64,000 nt of DNA. It comes from Lamellibrachia satsuma (Eukaryota > Annelida > Polychaeta > Sabellida > Siboglinidae). Where the stretch lies: positions 1,081,867-1,145,866 of the forward strand of contig BSQZ01000095.1 of NCBI GenBank assembly GCA_033239005.1, in the 5' to 3' direction. The translations under genes and the position numbers were made by a program. Under the pieces are notes generated by a model. It made no database searches, was not told where the DNA came from, and was given only the letters and a program-made list of their open reading frames with translations. This document shows, piece after piece, positions 43,258-56,000 of the stretch (positions within the stretch are counted from its first letter, which is position 1; each line of letters opens with the position of its first letter).

Positions 43258-43521
43258 GTGTGTACCATTGTACTTTCACTGCATCGTTTGGTAAATTAGA
43301 CGTTTATTAATGTATCGCTATGCTGTCATCGTATATGTATATGCTACTCAAAGTACAACCTGGTTTCACGGGTTTCGGGCAAACGTAATCACATGGCTCT
43401 GTTAAGGGGTTGCGTGTTTTGCTTTACATATTAACCACTGTCAATACCGAATAGTCGTTCGACTTGGTTATAATTGGTGTCAGTAGTGGGATATCTGACA
43501 GTGTAAGCTTACAGAGGACGG

Positions 43522-44283
43522 ATGGCGTTGGCAGAAGAAAAAATGGCTCGGCTGGAGGAGATGGCAGAAACGCTAAAACGCAACCAACAGCAGCCGCCCC
43601 TACCTACAACTCGAAAACTGAGGATGTTCAGCGGTCGAACTAGTGAACTCCACTACTGGATCGGGGAAGCACGGAGCATCTTACCATCCGTCTCTACGGC
43701 CGATAAACTGTAATTTTTGATCGCCCACCTGGAGGGATCGGCCCGGAAAGAAGTAAAGTAGGCCCCAAGTGATGAGAAGGACTGTATCGATAAGATATTT
43801 ACGTTAATGATGTCCACTGTTGGGGAAACCCGCAGTAATGCGCAGCTTAAGAGAGAATTATACGATCGGGCACAGGGTAGTAGAGAAAGTGTTAGGGAGT
43901 TCTCCAGAGCGCTTCTTGAGATTTCTGAAGGATTGACTGATAAGGCTGAAAGTAAGGATAATATGTCGATAGAAGTATTCTGTGAAAACCTGTTAGAATC
44001 TCAGATAAAACGGGAAATAAAGACACTACTTCCGACTGACCCCAAAATTTTGTTTGGCGCATTGCGTTCCGAAGCGATTCAACTAGAGGAGGACGGTTTG
44101 AGTGGGCCACACAGGAGCGTACGTGTGAGGGAAGTTCACGAACCCCGCCACGCCTCCGATGACCCGAGTCCACTGGACCGAATTGCGGCTCAGTTGGAAC
44201 TACTCGCGACCACTCAGTCGGAAATCGTGTCTTTGTTGCGAGCACAACAACAGAGGGCTGCGGGGGGTGGCTGCGAGATCTAG
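43522..44283 (+). pseudogene. Gag of the Gypsy-type element
   Basis: It opens MALAEEKMARLEEMAETLKR with a helical N-region and a LRMFSGRTSELHYWI segment. In-frame TAA (43711) and TAG (43759) interrupt it. It continues with a capsid-like region containing LYDRAQGSRESVREFSRALL to 44283. The related inverted copy at 45445-45834 lacks both stops. Confidence 0.85.
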
Positions 44284-44515
44284 ACGACCGGAACCCTGCA
44301 GCAGCGGATCACTTAATTGTGAGTATTGCAGGAGAATGGGTCACGCCCAGAAAACGTGTTGCAAGCGGGCAAGCAATAGACGCCGTACCGATGAACAGTC
44401 AGGTGTTCATGCGTACGGGGATCAGTCAGATACCCGTGCAATGCGGGGTGGTCCAGTAGCGCGATCTATGTCGGGCCCAAATGTGCCAGTACCCCGGGTT
44501 CAACTGGGAAACTAA
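44284..44515 (+). pseudogene. Nucleocapsid zinc-knuckle segment, frameshifted
   Basis: In another frame than gag, CEYCRRMGHAQKTC is a CX2CX4HX4C knuckle (44320-44365), followed by an Arg-rich tail and a stop. Confidence 0.8.
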
Positions 44516-44559
44516 TTCACCCCGTTGCTGAGCGTCAGGCAGGCGTGTGTAGTAGTAGT

Positions 44560-45343
44560 ATTGACTGCGTGTTAGTGGACGCTATAGTGGGTAAGACCCC
44601 TATCATTTCATGTGATATAGCAGGCGAAAAACCAGAATGGTTTTAGATATGGGTTCTGAAGTAACTATTTTAGAGGAATGGTGGTTCAACGGATACTTAA
44701 TGGGTTCTGTCGACTGTTTAGAGGATGCGTCGTCATGGTTACAACTGGAAGCAGCCAACTCTGGTGTTCCCGTACATTGGGTACTATTACAGCCGATATA
44801 AATGTGTTGGGCACTATCGTTAAGAACAAGGGGATTCTAGTGCAGAAAGATCCACCAGGGCTAAATCACCACAGGGAAACCTCGGGGATACTGGGTATGA
44901 ATGTTTTAGTCGCAATCCAAGAAATTAGGGAACTACATCGCACCATAGAGACCCATGATCGCAAACCAAAACGGGAAATAGAGGGAAGAGTAGTGGAAAT
45001 TACAGGGGACACAAGTGTAAATATACCGGCATGGTCATCGTGTAATGTCACGGTGTCAGTGCCACGTTGCAGCGGTAACGGAATGGTAGAATCATTGGAT
45101 GAACCCCTAAAGGGAGGTTTACCACTCCAAGCGGGACTAGTAGGTTCCATTAATGGTTGTTTTGGGATGACTATCGTCAACCCAACTCCCAACGAGGTGT
45201 GGTTGCGTTCCCGTTCCCCTGTAGGGAAGATTTATACAGCTGATGTAATCGACATGGATCCATAGCACACGGTACGTTTCCAGGAATTGGATGACGGATT
45301 GAGAGTAAGCTTGGAACCCAGACAGGTGACAGCTAATACACGA
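44560..45343 (+). pseudogene. Protease and linker to reverse transcriptase
   Basis: LDMGSEVTIL (44642-44671) corresponds to the retropepsin DTGS active site with Thr changed to Met; the frame then shifts. Frame 44678-45265 holds a linker with LGMNVL and NEVWLRSRSPVGKIY. Confidence 0.65.
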
Positions 45344-45444
45344 TGAGTAAGCAGCAAGCAAAGTCGAGACATACCTGAGTTACCCAGTGATCAGAGTTGG
45401 ATGCGAGATGTGAGTATTGGTGATATTCCGCCCTCAACTGAGCA

Positions 45445-45834
45445 GCGGAACACATCTATCAATATATTATCCTTACTTGCAGCCTTATCAGTCAATCCTT
45501 GAGAAATCTCCAGGATCGCTCTGGAGAACTCCCTAACACTTTCTCTACTACCCTGTACCCGATCGTATAATTCTCTCTTAAGCTGCGCAATACTGCGGGT
45601 TTCCCCAAAAGTGGACATCCTTAGCGTAAATATCTTATCGATACAGTCATTCTCATCAATTGGGGCGTACCTTACTTCTTCCCGGGCCGGTCCCTCCAGG
45701 TGGGCGATCAAAAATGACAGTCTATCGGCTGTAGAGACGGATGGTAAGATGCTCCGTACTTCCCCGATCCAGTAGTGGAGTTCACTAGTTCTACCGCTGA
45801 ACATCCTCAGTTTTCGAGTTGGAGGGGCGGTCAC
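45445..45834 (-). pseudogene. Inverted gag fragment inside pol
   Basis: The minus-strand frame reads RKLRMFSGRTSELHYWIGE through SRESVREFSRAILEISQG, the same gag region as 43600-43980 but in reverse orientation. Roughly one residue in five differs from the resident gag, so it comes from a related, not identical, copy. The linker-to-RT reading resumes on plus on both sides. Confidence 0.85.
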
Positions 45835-45954
45835 CGCCTACTGAAAGAGATCGCCCGACTGAATTGTTGCACTCAAATCAGCAGGTATTTGCTCAACATG
45901 AAAGTGATGTTGGGTTGACCCACACTGTCAAACACTGAATATGCACAACAGTAG

Positions 45955-46684
45955 ACGGCCTTGTCAAAGCGGCCTACCGTCGCATTCCACCTCCTCAGTT
46001 TGAGGACGTCAAGGTACACATTAATGATCTAATTCAGCAGGAAATAGTCAGACCTAGTCAGTCTGAATACGCCAGCCCAATAGTTATTTGCAAGAAAAAG
46101 AACGGGTACATTAGGATGTGCGTGCACTACCGTAGACTTAATACCAAGACGAGGAAGGATGCATTCCCACGAGTGGCTGAGATTTTTTATCATCTGGCAG
46201 GAGCTAAGTATTTCTCGACGGTCGATTTGAAATCGGCATACAATCAGGTGGAAATAAACGAGTCTGATCAACATAAGACAGCGTTCACGACGCTCATGGG
46301 TTTGTACGAGTACACGAAAATGCCCTATGGACTTTGCAATTCACCTGCTATCTTTCAGAGGTTAATGCACATCGTGTTCAGGGAGCAAATGCATGAAACG
46401 GTGCTGATTTTCTTAGATGACATAATCATATACTCTTCCACTATTGAAGAACACTTTGAACGACTTGCGTTAGTGTTTCAGCGTCTAGCATCTTACGGGT
46501 TCAAGGTCGAACCTATTAAGTGCTATCTCTTTCAGAAATCAGTTTCGTACTTAGGACAGATAATATCTGATCAATGGATTGCGGCTGACCCAGAAAAGGT
46601 GAAAATCTTCCTGGGTACAGCGAGATATCACCGACGTTACATTCATAATTTTTCGCAGCTTTTCGCTGAATCTGGTGCTATATA
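45955..46684 (+). pseudogene. Reverse transcriptase of the Gypsy-type element
   Basis: It holds QQEIVRPSQSEYASPIV, VHYRRLNTKTRKDAFP, FSTVDLKSAYNQVEI, MPYGLCNSPAIFQRLM and the catalytic FLDDIIIYS (an LDD-type motif). It ends near FLGTARYHRRYIHNF; the RNase H that should follow is missing. Confidence 0.9.
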
Positions 46685-46779
46685 GAAAGGGGACACGAAC
46701 CCGCACGAAGGGAAAAGCGGAAGGAACCACCAGCAGTAGCGAAACTCCTGTAACCATGGGACCGGCTACAAATTTGTGT

Positions 46780-47480
46780 CGACAGGTTATGCAGAACAAT
46801 GACGGACCCAACGGACGGATCAAAGGTAACGCAGTTGTTGTTACCAAGTACAATGAAGGATGAAGTTCTACAGGAAATACATGATATGATGGGACATCGA
46901 GGCATAGACAGAGTAGAGAAACTAGTACGTTCACGGTTTTACTGGCTAAATATTCGTTCGGACATTCAACACTGGATTTCGATGTGCGAATGTTGCAATC
47001 TTACAAAAATGCCACATCTAAAGGTACGCACACCAATGCATAGCATTGTGGCCAGGGAACCATTAGAAGTAATTGCCATCGATTTTACAGTACTCGAGCC
47101 TGCCAGTAACGGTATCGAAAATGGACGTATACAGCAAATTTACTATTGCAGTGCCGACTAGGAATCGGACAGCGCAAACGGTAACCAAAGCTCTGATACG
47201 GGAGTGATCTTCCGCTATGGAGTTCCGTGTTGGGTACACTCGGAGCAGGGCCGGTGTTTTGACGTCAAGATTGTCACCGAGTTGTACAAGATTTACGCGA
47301 TCCAGAAATCCCGAACAACCCCGTACCATCCGATGGGAAACGGACAATGCGAGAGATATAACAGAACAATGCATGCATAGCTTCGCACGTTGACACCCAC
47401 TCAGAAATCCAAGTGGCCAGAGCATTTGCCAGAATTAACATATGCCTACAATGTAACACATCATGCCGCGACTGGATTTA
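46780..47480 (+). pseudogene. Integrase of the Gypsy-type element
   Basis: The HHCC zinc-binding part (HDMMGHRG ... CECCNLTK) is at 46880-47010. The core is broken by deletions and frameshifts near 47110 and 47205. [20 protein letters not shown] (47300-47365) and AYNVTHHAATGFSPF remain. Confidence 0.85.
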
Positions 47481-47612
47481 GTCCCTTTAACTCATGTTTA
47501 GCCGGATTCCGCGTTTACCTGTTGATATTCGACTGCATCGTGACGATATACTACAATCGCAAGGAGACAGTAGTGACTGGGTACATCAGCATTAAACAAG
47601 ATTGAAAAGGGC

Positions 47613-48149
47613 ATGCACGAAAGCGACCGAACAACTGAACCTGGATATTGCCATCGAAAGGCTGTGCACGATAAGCTGGTAAGGGAGGACGTCCTGCGTG
47701 TTGGCGAACACGTGCATTTACGCAACCGCGTGAAAGGGCGCAACAAGATAGGGGACGCGTGGGAGCTCAGCGTCTACATTATCAAAGAGAGAAAATATGA
47801 CACATATGTCGTTGCGCCAATGACTGGCCTTAAGATACGAGTCATTAACCGTACATATTTACGAGATAGACAGAGACAGCGAGACGCGCAGTAGCGGAGC
47901 GAGAATCTCGATATCAAACACGTAGGCCTGGACCAAACATATTACATAGTGATGTAGAGTCACCGGACGCCGAATCTGGACGAGTCGAAATCACCATCTC
48001 TCGAGAACCGCCCATTAACTACTCCGATTCAGACTCGGACCAAGACCAGGATGTTATCTCGCCTATGCCTTTACGTCGGTCAACGCGACGTAATGCTGGC
48101 TACCACAGTAACCCCTTTCGGGATCCTAGATCAGTGCTTAATAATTAGA
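47613..48149 (+). pseudogene. Integrase C-terminal and pol tail
   Basis: Frame 47613-47894 holds a GPY-like module (VHLRNRVKGRNKIGDAWE, YDTYVVAPMTGLKIRVI). After a frame change an acidic-basic tail (SDSDSDQDQD, LRRSTRRN) ends at TAG 48147. Confidence 0.7.
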
Positions 48150-48192
48150 CATATTTTATACGCGGACGCCTATATTTAAAAGTGGGGGAAGA

Positions 48193-48833
48193 TGTAACCC
48201 TGGTGGATATAGCTGTTTATGTATTTGTTAGGCTAGTCAGAAGGGGGCGCTATTCCCCGTGTCACTCCCAGTTTAACGATCTGAGCCAGTTTTAGAAAGT
48301 AGTCAATGCAGTTCGCCCTGGGCCGGAGAAGACGACACACGTTGTTCTATGCAAGCAACCTTCTCCCGGCTCAGTATACATATTGACAATTTATCTCTGG
48401 TGAGTCTCTTTCATAATACTTATATAGTGAGATTTCATTTATAAATTATTAGAAGTTGTGAAACTTTATGTTATGTTGAATGTTTTGGAAGCCGCCACTT
48501 TACAATTCAGTTAAGGGCTACATTAATAAACGCCACGGCAATAGGTGTGTTTTATTTATAAATTATTAGAAGAAGTTGTGAAATTGTATGTTAAGTTGAA
48601 TGTTTGGAACCCACTTTACAATTCAGTTAAGGGCGTGGCGGAAATAGGTGTGCTGGACGTGGCGGAAATAGGTGTGCTGGGCGTGGCGGCAATAGGTGTG
48701 CTGGGAGTGGCGGCAATAGGTGTGCTGGGCGTGGCGGCAATAGGTGTGCTGGGAGTGGCAGTATTGGATAACTTTGTATTGTTTGTTATGCATTGCCATT
48801 CACCCAAAGACTGGATACAACTAATTGTTACTG
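48193..48833 (+). repeat. 3' LTR of the Gypsy-type element
   Basis: Starts TGTAACCCTGG right after the polypurine tract. It contains six tandem 24-bp GTGGCGG(A/C)AATAGGTGTG units (48630-48770) compared with fewer in the 5' LTR. Confidence 0.9.
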
Positions 48834-48884
48834 GTCCGTAATTTGGCTAGTTAATGACATTTGTTACAGGTTTCGTACCAGCGT

Positions 48885-49310
48885 TTAGTTATGTATATGA
48901 TGCTTTCAGCTATGTGTGTGACACTTACTTATGCATGTGTTTATATATGTGTTGCATTTAACTATGTAGAAACGCTTTCTTGCTATGTATGTGCCATCTT
49001 TGCCATGTGGTAATAGTGTTTAGGTATGCGTGTACCAGTTTTAGCAATGTAGTGACGCGCTTAGTTATGCATGTAATTGTTTCAGCACTTTTAGTTATGG
49101 ATGTGTTGCATTTAGTTATGTAGAAAGCTTTCTCGCTATGTATGTACCACTTTTGTTATATACATTATCTATGTACGTGTTTCATTTCGCATTCGCAACG
49201 TAAGTAAAGCCTTTAGCCACGGAGGAACGTTTTTCGCTGTGCAGATGTCACACTTAATTACATATGTAATGCTTTTTGTTAAGTGTGTTCCAGTTTTAGC
49301 TATGTAGTCA
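48885..49310. repeat. Degenerate (T)AGCTATGTATGTG-type repeat array
   Basis: Many imperfect 35-45 bp units of the form TTTAG(T/C)TATG(T/C)ATGTG...TTT. Non-coding. Confidence 0.7.
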
Positions 49311-51193
49311 CAAAAAAAACAGTTTATACATACATAAATCTAGCATGTAAAGGGAAACCTAATTACTTAGCGTTAAACACTGCATAAATAACAACTTGGT
49401 GCATATAAATTATGTATGTATGACAAGTATTTTTCCAACGAAGTCACAAACAACATGTATGCTGTAAGTCAACAATGCTGTTCAGAATTTATTGCAAAAA
49501 ATAATGTTTATCATATGTAATAAGCAAAGTAACTATCAATGTATATGAAGACTGTAGTGGAATCTCACCAGTATCGTGATAGTAACACGTACAAATCTAC
49601 ATGTGCTTTAAGAAATGTGTAAATAATAATAAATAATGTATGTTATATAGATATCAGAACAAGCATTAAGAAATTCCAAGCATTTAGTACGAGCGTCTTT
49701 TTTACAGCAGGACTCAAATACACATGTACTGCAAGTATATTTTCAGTTTATTATTCCGAAAAATTAAGCTTCCTCAGAAGCTGCTTCAGTTCCAGCGACG
49801 AGATCTTCATGAGACTGACGAGTTCAACAGAAGGCTGGAATTCATCTTGAAATCAGTACATAGACCGTCCTGCCGTCTTTGGGTCGGATCTTCTCACCTT
49901 GCTATGGACTGGTTTTTGTAGAAATCATTGAAACATTGACTTTCCTCTTTCTTTCTCTTTCTGGTCTGCTTTCAGAAGAATTACTGAAACAATGTTAAAA
50001 AGAGTTTAGTTTACAATACAAAAGTAGAAACATTTACAATAATACAAGCATGTGTACACCTGACGTACAAAATAATGCCCTCCTGCACCAATTTTCAACC
50101 CGCGTTGCACCTAAATTAGTTTGAAAAACCCAGTTTTATCCAGAAAATTAACTTGGACATTTAATTAATTAAATAACAAATAACTCGGTGACAGCGCTGT
50201 GTATGCCACGGGAAGAGCAGCTAAACACGTTACTACATAATGAATGTGTTACACGCTTAGAAAATAGCGTTACATATGTAGCAAAGCGCATTAGCTAACA
50301 TTGGTAAAATGTCACGCAGAAAAATTACACAAAAATTACACACAGTTAAAGAGGATGACAGCAAAATGTCATGCAGTTAAAGAAGACGACAGCAAAATAA
50401 CACACAGTTAAAGAAAATGTCGAAATGTCGCGTCTTATGTGTCCACCGGTGGGGAATTATACAAATTGTAAATGCGTGCAACAATGTTTCCATTCACGAG
50501 ACCAGTCAAACACAATTACTAAAATAGTTGCTCATGTCATCGCGGTCGTTGCGCATCCGCAACCCCTTAACTCAACCGTCGCCTATTAGTACGGTATACC
50601 ATGTAATCCCGTGAGATTATTTTGTATGAATGTTTTCTTTTGGGTTTAAGTAAACAGAGAATCAAGGGTGGCAATTTTACTTTTCGTTTTTAAAGTTTTT
50701 TTTTATGGGGTCTCAAACATACCGACGGCAAGTGACTGTATTATCGCCCAATACACCAACATCAATGTTAATAAAGAATCATTTAAAAAAAATATTCGTT
50801 GGAAAAATCTTAAATAAACCATGGACATTTTAGAGACACTAGCCCTCCTATTGTACGAATGTGATTTCAAAATCTTGAATATCTTTGAATTTATTGCAAT
50901 AAACATGAAAGTTAAAACTATGATCACGTCGGCCAATCAATGATCATCGTTAAAACTTGACCCCTTGACTAACGAACTTTAAAATTACCCCAGAAATTGT
51001 GAGACAAACTCATGCATCTTTTGCCAATTTGGCTGGATGTTGTCCAAATCGTCTTCTGACGTCTTTTTTCGGCACATAATCACTCTAGCGAATGCCCAAG
51101 ACCTTGCGCAGTGTGTTAATTGATTTCCGGTACACCGTATGGCGCCACTTGTATATGCATTTTTATATTCAAGCACCGTTTGTCACTCACACA

Positions 51194-51233
<40 letters not shown>

Positions 51234-51990
51234 TACACACCAGAGAGGTCAGACCACAGTTGAACGTCCTGTCGCCAGAGATAGAATCAGAGTGTAGGTT
51301 CCGTTCTTACAGTAAAAAAGTACTTAGTAAATAAACTATATGGTACCAAAACATATTAGTTGGACTGCATATGTCAGGATTACATGCTAATTACGAAACT
51401 ATGTAATGAATATTCATGAAATTTTTCGCAAACTGATCTTGAAATGAAACGAGCGAAAAAATCGGATTTAGGACATATTGGAATACGTTGAGTACATACG
51501 GTGAGTACATATGATGAGTACATATGGTTTATGCATTCCACGTTAAAAAAATAGAACCTACAACAATGTACAATGTTGTGTAAATGTATTAACCGTAAGC
51601 TACTGAGCGCTTTCTTGCAGTTGAACAACTAGGTCTACCACAACCAGTGTGAACGATATTTGTGAAATATTACCACAGAAGACAGTAAGCTGTAGATGGC
51701 ACATGGATAAATAAGATTATCGAGACTATAAGCCAATTAAATTGTTTTTAAACATATTCACATGGTTAGTAGCCTATTTACACAGACTGCAGGTAATTTA
51801 TCCTAATATTTTATCGTCGTCTGTAAGAATGGGTATTTTTATATCCAGTCTCAGTTTTCACGTAGCTAAAGTAATATCAAGAAGAACATATTTCTATCAA
51901 CATCTTCATATTAATCAATATTTTAAAATGATCTACTCTTATTCTCTTGATTTGTTTTTGTCGATACGCTGCGTGTTGGAGTTCTTCACA
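49311..51990. other. Gene-free AT-rich stretch
   Basis: No exon is recognised. There is a three-unit repeat of ACAGTTAAAGAGGATGACAG type at 50340-50425 and an (ACGC)n microsatellite at 51190-51233. Confidence 0.5.
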
Positions 51991-52019
51991 GTTAAACCGT
52001 CATTAATGTTCTGTGTAGA

Positions 52020-52410
52020 CAAGAAGACAGAGAGTAGATTCATGGGTTATGAAGGAGGCTCCTCAGACGAATCCTAAGAATACGTTGAGAGCAGTGAATG
52101 ACAAACAAAGAACTCGCAGAACGCACCAACATCGACAACATCTTAGATGAGGTGAAGCAGAGAAGATGGGGATGACTTGCACGTGTTCTCCGAATGGTCA
52201 GGAATAGCCTTCCTCGCGCCGCTCTTAAATATACATCACCTGGGAAAAGAAAACGAGGCATCTGGCTGGGGACATGGAGAAGGACGGTCGAAGAAGTGTT
52301 GAAGATGGCTGGGAAGACTTGGATCAAACTCGGCCGGTTCGTCCAAGACCGTGCTGGCTGGAAAAGATTTGTTGGTGCCTTATGCTCCAGTGGGAGCGAA
52401 GAGGACTGAG
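52020..52410 (+). mobile_element. RTE-like LINE C-terminal fragment
   Basis: MTNKELAERTNIDNILDEV, then (after a stop) ARVLRMVRNSLPRAALKY, SPGKRKRGIWLGTWRRTVEE, and WKRFVGALCSSGSEED before TGA at 52407. This is the common C-terminus of RTE-type endonuclease/reverse transcriptase ORFs. Confidence 0.85.
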
Positions 52411-53227
52411 AGAGTGAGGCTGAGTAAACACCGTGTCGAGAACAGTGCATTAAATAGGAGCTGGATGATGGACAGGTCACTTGGTGCAGAGCACTGCAGA
52501 CGCAGGAGGGCCGGCTAGTACAGAAAGAGACCGCAAGGTGGGAGGACTGTGTAAAGATGGGTGTAATAAAGATGGTATGCTAAAGGGATAACAATTGGGG
52601 CGGTGCAGCAGTACATGAACTAGCGTCACCCCTTTATACACATCGAGGAAGATAACATAACCACTTTCTCATCTGTGGTACGTATCATTTCATGCGAATG
52701 CTTTAGTATATCATTGTATGCATTCACTTTCGTTTATTTTGAGTCTGTACAGGGGCACATACAGGGGATGGTCAACAGAGGGGACGGCGCTGGGTGGGGC
52801 TTCCTATCAAATACCCTATTAACAGTGCTTTCTCTGCATCCGTCTCGGTTGCCTATCTAATAACATGCGTATCTTAATTCACCAACTGTAGACAAGCTGA
52901 AATGGTATGGCCATGTCACGAGGTCCACTAAAGGTCATAATCCAGGGCACAAGGAAAGTTAAGATAAAGCGAGGCATGCAGGAACAGAACTGGACAGATA
53001 CCATGAACGAGTGGAATGGATTTCATGATATCCGACGCTGTGCCTCTACCTCCGAAAGCAAATTTCGACATCCCACGTACAGCAACTACCCTTCCCGTTG
53101 TTCTCGCATATATTGCTTCCATCGTCCTGGTTTCTGCTTTTGGCACTCACATCCATTTCATCTTTTCGAGACTCCTAGTGCCATGTTACATTGCCTCTCC
53201 ATCCTCTTCTCTATCAAGTGTCTATAT

Positions 53228-53735
<508 letters not shown>

Positions 53736-53784
53736 TAAACCGCTTTTACCTTTCTTATTTACTCTTCCATATCAACACCGTGAC

Positions 53785-53885
53785 GCACAGCGCTGACACG
53801 CTTCAGTGGTCAGTAGGGTGGCACGCTTCAGTGGTCAGTAGGGTGACACGACTGACACGCTTCAGTGGTCAGTAGGGTGGCACGA
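53785..53885. repeat. Short tandem repeat, three copies
   Basis: GACACGCTTCAGTGGTCAGT and GGGTG units at about 53797, 53822 and 53853. Confidence 0.9.
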
Positions 53886-54189
53886 CATTCTATTCTGATA
53901 TGACTCAGCTAATTACGATAATCAAACAACAGAACATATTAAACCAACAGTGGTCTAGATTGTTTAAGATATTAACATTTCCACAACACAAAGCACGTAT
54001 TTCGGCTCTAGCGATCATTTAATTCCTCACCGACTGGTTGAACTGTTACAGACCACCCACGTTACCTTGGAAACTTATTGGAACACGCCAAGGCATTGGG
54101 CATGACTACGTCGATAAGTCACAAAATTAAGTTTTCGGAAGTCTTGAAAAGTAAATCATGCCCATTACATATATTTCATTATTGGTCCT

Positions 54190-54470
54190 CTGGTGTATGG
54201 CGCAGTAGCACAGTGGTTACAACGTCGGACCCTCGATCCAGAGGACCTTGGTCCGGGTCCTTTTGTTGCCCGTTTGAAGCTTGGGCAATTTCGTTTACTC
54301 TACGTTGCTCCAGCCTTCGCGCAGTAATTACAATCTTACTGAATGCTTCCCACATAAGCCAAATTGGTGATGGAATAAACAGGTCTGCCAGGGGGTGAAG
54401 TACGCGTTGCTTTGAGCGGTCCTACGCACTGGATACCGCGCTATTAAAGACTTTACCTTTATCATTTCTT
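54190..54470 (+). mobile_element. tRNA-derived SINE
   Basis: A-box TAGCACAGTGG at 54206-54216 and a B-box-like GGTCCGGGTCC at 54250-54260 with the spacing expected for an internal RNA polymerase III promoter. A body of about 200 bp follows, ending in short ACTTTACCTTTATC repeats. No perfect tRNA fold is evident. Confidence 0.7.
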
Positions 54471-56000
54471 ATGTTTTTTTCTGCACTTTCCCTGAACGTA
54501 AAACACCTCATATCTCAGAATCAAACATTGTGCCGTGAGCAATAACCACAGTCCGTCCCACAAGCTCATGTCGACCGCAACAACGTGGAACTACTTCAGA
54601 TGTAGTCACGACGGTTGAGATAACGATACTCGACACGCGCCGCTGCACACGAAGTGAGTCAGCGAGTATACGCCGCGGTGTTGTCACCGAGCCGTGCCGA
54701 GCAAGCGACACACGCAGCGAAGCGTGACATCGCCAGAGGGCCAACTACATGAGACACAGGCAGTTGGCAAGCAGTTATTTATGTGAAGTCGGCGCTGTAG
54801 CAATGCCGAATCAACACTCTCACGCTCGACAGTCATGCTGACCAACTTGATTTAAGATAGGCGAACAATCGGTGGACGCAACACAACGATAAATACACTG
54901 TAGAACGGTATAATAAAATTAGTGCCCTGCGCGGGCCGGGCTTTGGGTCCAAGCCCGGCCCGGCCCGCAGCCCGCAGCCCGCGGGCCGGGCCGGCCTCTA
55001 CATAATTTCGCGGGCCGGGCCGGGCCTGGGCCTACATACTGCGTGCCCGGGCCGGGCCTGGGCTGAAAACAATTTAAACACATCGGGCTTGGGCCGGGCC
55101 TGCGCCTAGTGTGAACGAGCCGGGCCGGGCCGGGCCGGGCCTGGGCTGGGCCTGGATAGAATAAAAATATTCATACAAAACACCGATTATTACTTTATTT
55201 CTTAATAAAAACTTATTATAAATTGTAATTCCGGTTAATGAATGCTTAAATTATTTCTTTAGTATTATATAGTTGCAAATTGAGACCTTGCATGGAATCT
55301 AATGGCCCCATAAGTTCACTTGGCTGGAAGTAGCCATCCCCAAATGTCTACTTTAGAAATTTTTGCAGAGGCAATCAAGCCATGATTAACCATCAACTTA
55401 TCACCCTTTGACCCTACCAGTGGACATTCTATTGTCTAGGTCTTCCCTCCAAACATTGCCCACCTGGATGACCTGTCCACTGCCAATACCCAATAAGGTC
55501 ACTAGCCCACTACCCAGTACCCAACCCAGTTGGTAATTGGTATTTCTCCCCAGTCCTAATTCATTCACACTTGTACTAATTCACACATGTCTTAACCTGT
55601 CTGTCTCAGGCTAGTGACTGCAGGCCTGCTGGAAATGCCATTGGTGTCAGTGCCAGTGGGTGACATTTAATTGAAATATCATATTAAATTATGTTAACTT
55701 AGTTGAGCTAATTCAAGTAACAATATAAATTGGGGTTATGGCTTGCATAATGGTTAAGTCAGGGTTAGATAAACAAATCTCATTCCCTAACCATAAGCCA
55801 ATACAAGCCAAACATAACAAATGTTATCATATTTAATAGTAATGAAACTAAGAAGTTTTTCTTTATTTTTCTTCAGGATATTCGTAAGTTTGAAGAAGTT
55901 GGTGGTGCTGGATTTTTAGAACTCATCCATCACACTATGGACCTTCAGCATAAGAGTAGTACTCCACTAAGAGCTAAGGACATATGCCCCATCCCATATA

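Larger units (their letters stand above)
41122..48833 (+). mobile_element. Gypsy-type LTR retrotransposon, decayed
   Basis: 5' LTR 41122-41810 and 3' LTR 48193-48833 both start TGTAACCCTGGTGGA. A primer-binding-like TGGTGTCAGTAGTGGGA is at 43475 and a polypurine tract (AGTGGGGGAAGA) abuts the 3' LTR. Order inside: gag, zinc knuckle, protease, reverse transcriptase, integrase. Stops, frameshifts and an apparent loss of RNase H make it inactive. It contains a hAT-like insertion at 41940-43257 and an inverted gag piece at 45445-45834. LTR copies stop matching at TTACTG, without the usual CA end, so the true LTR ends are uncertain. Confidence 0.9.

Noticed and set aside
48545..48841. GVAAIGVL-repeat protein
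   Set aside because: It is the translation of the 24-bp LTR tandem repeat inside the 3' LTR.
54508..54744. Arg-rich minus-strand frame
   Set aside because: GC-rich stretch beside the hAT-like element; nothing recognisable and no supporting splice sites.
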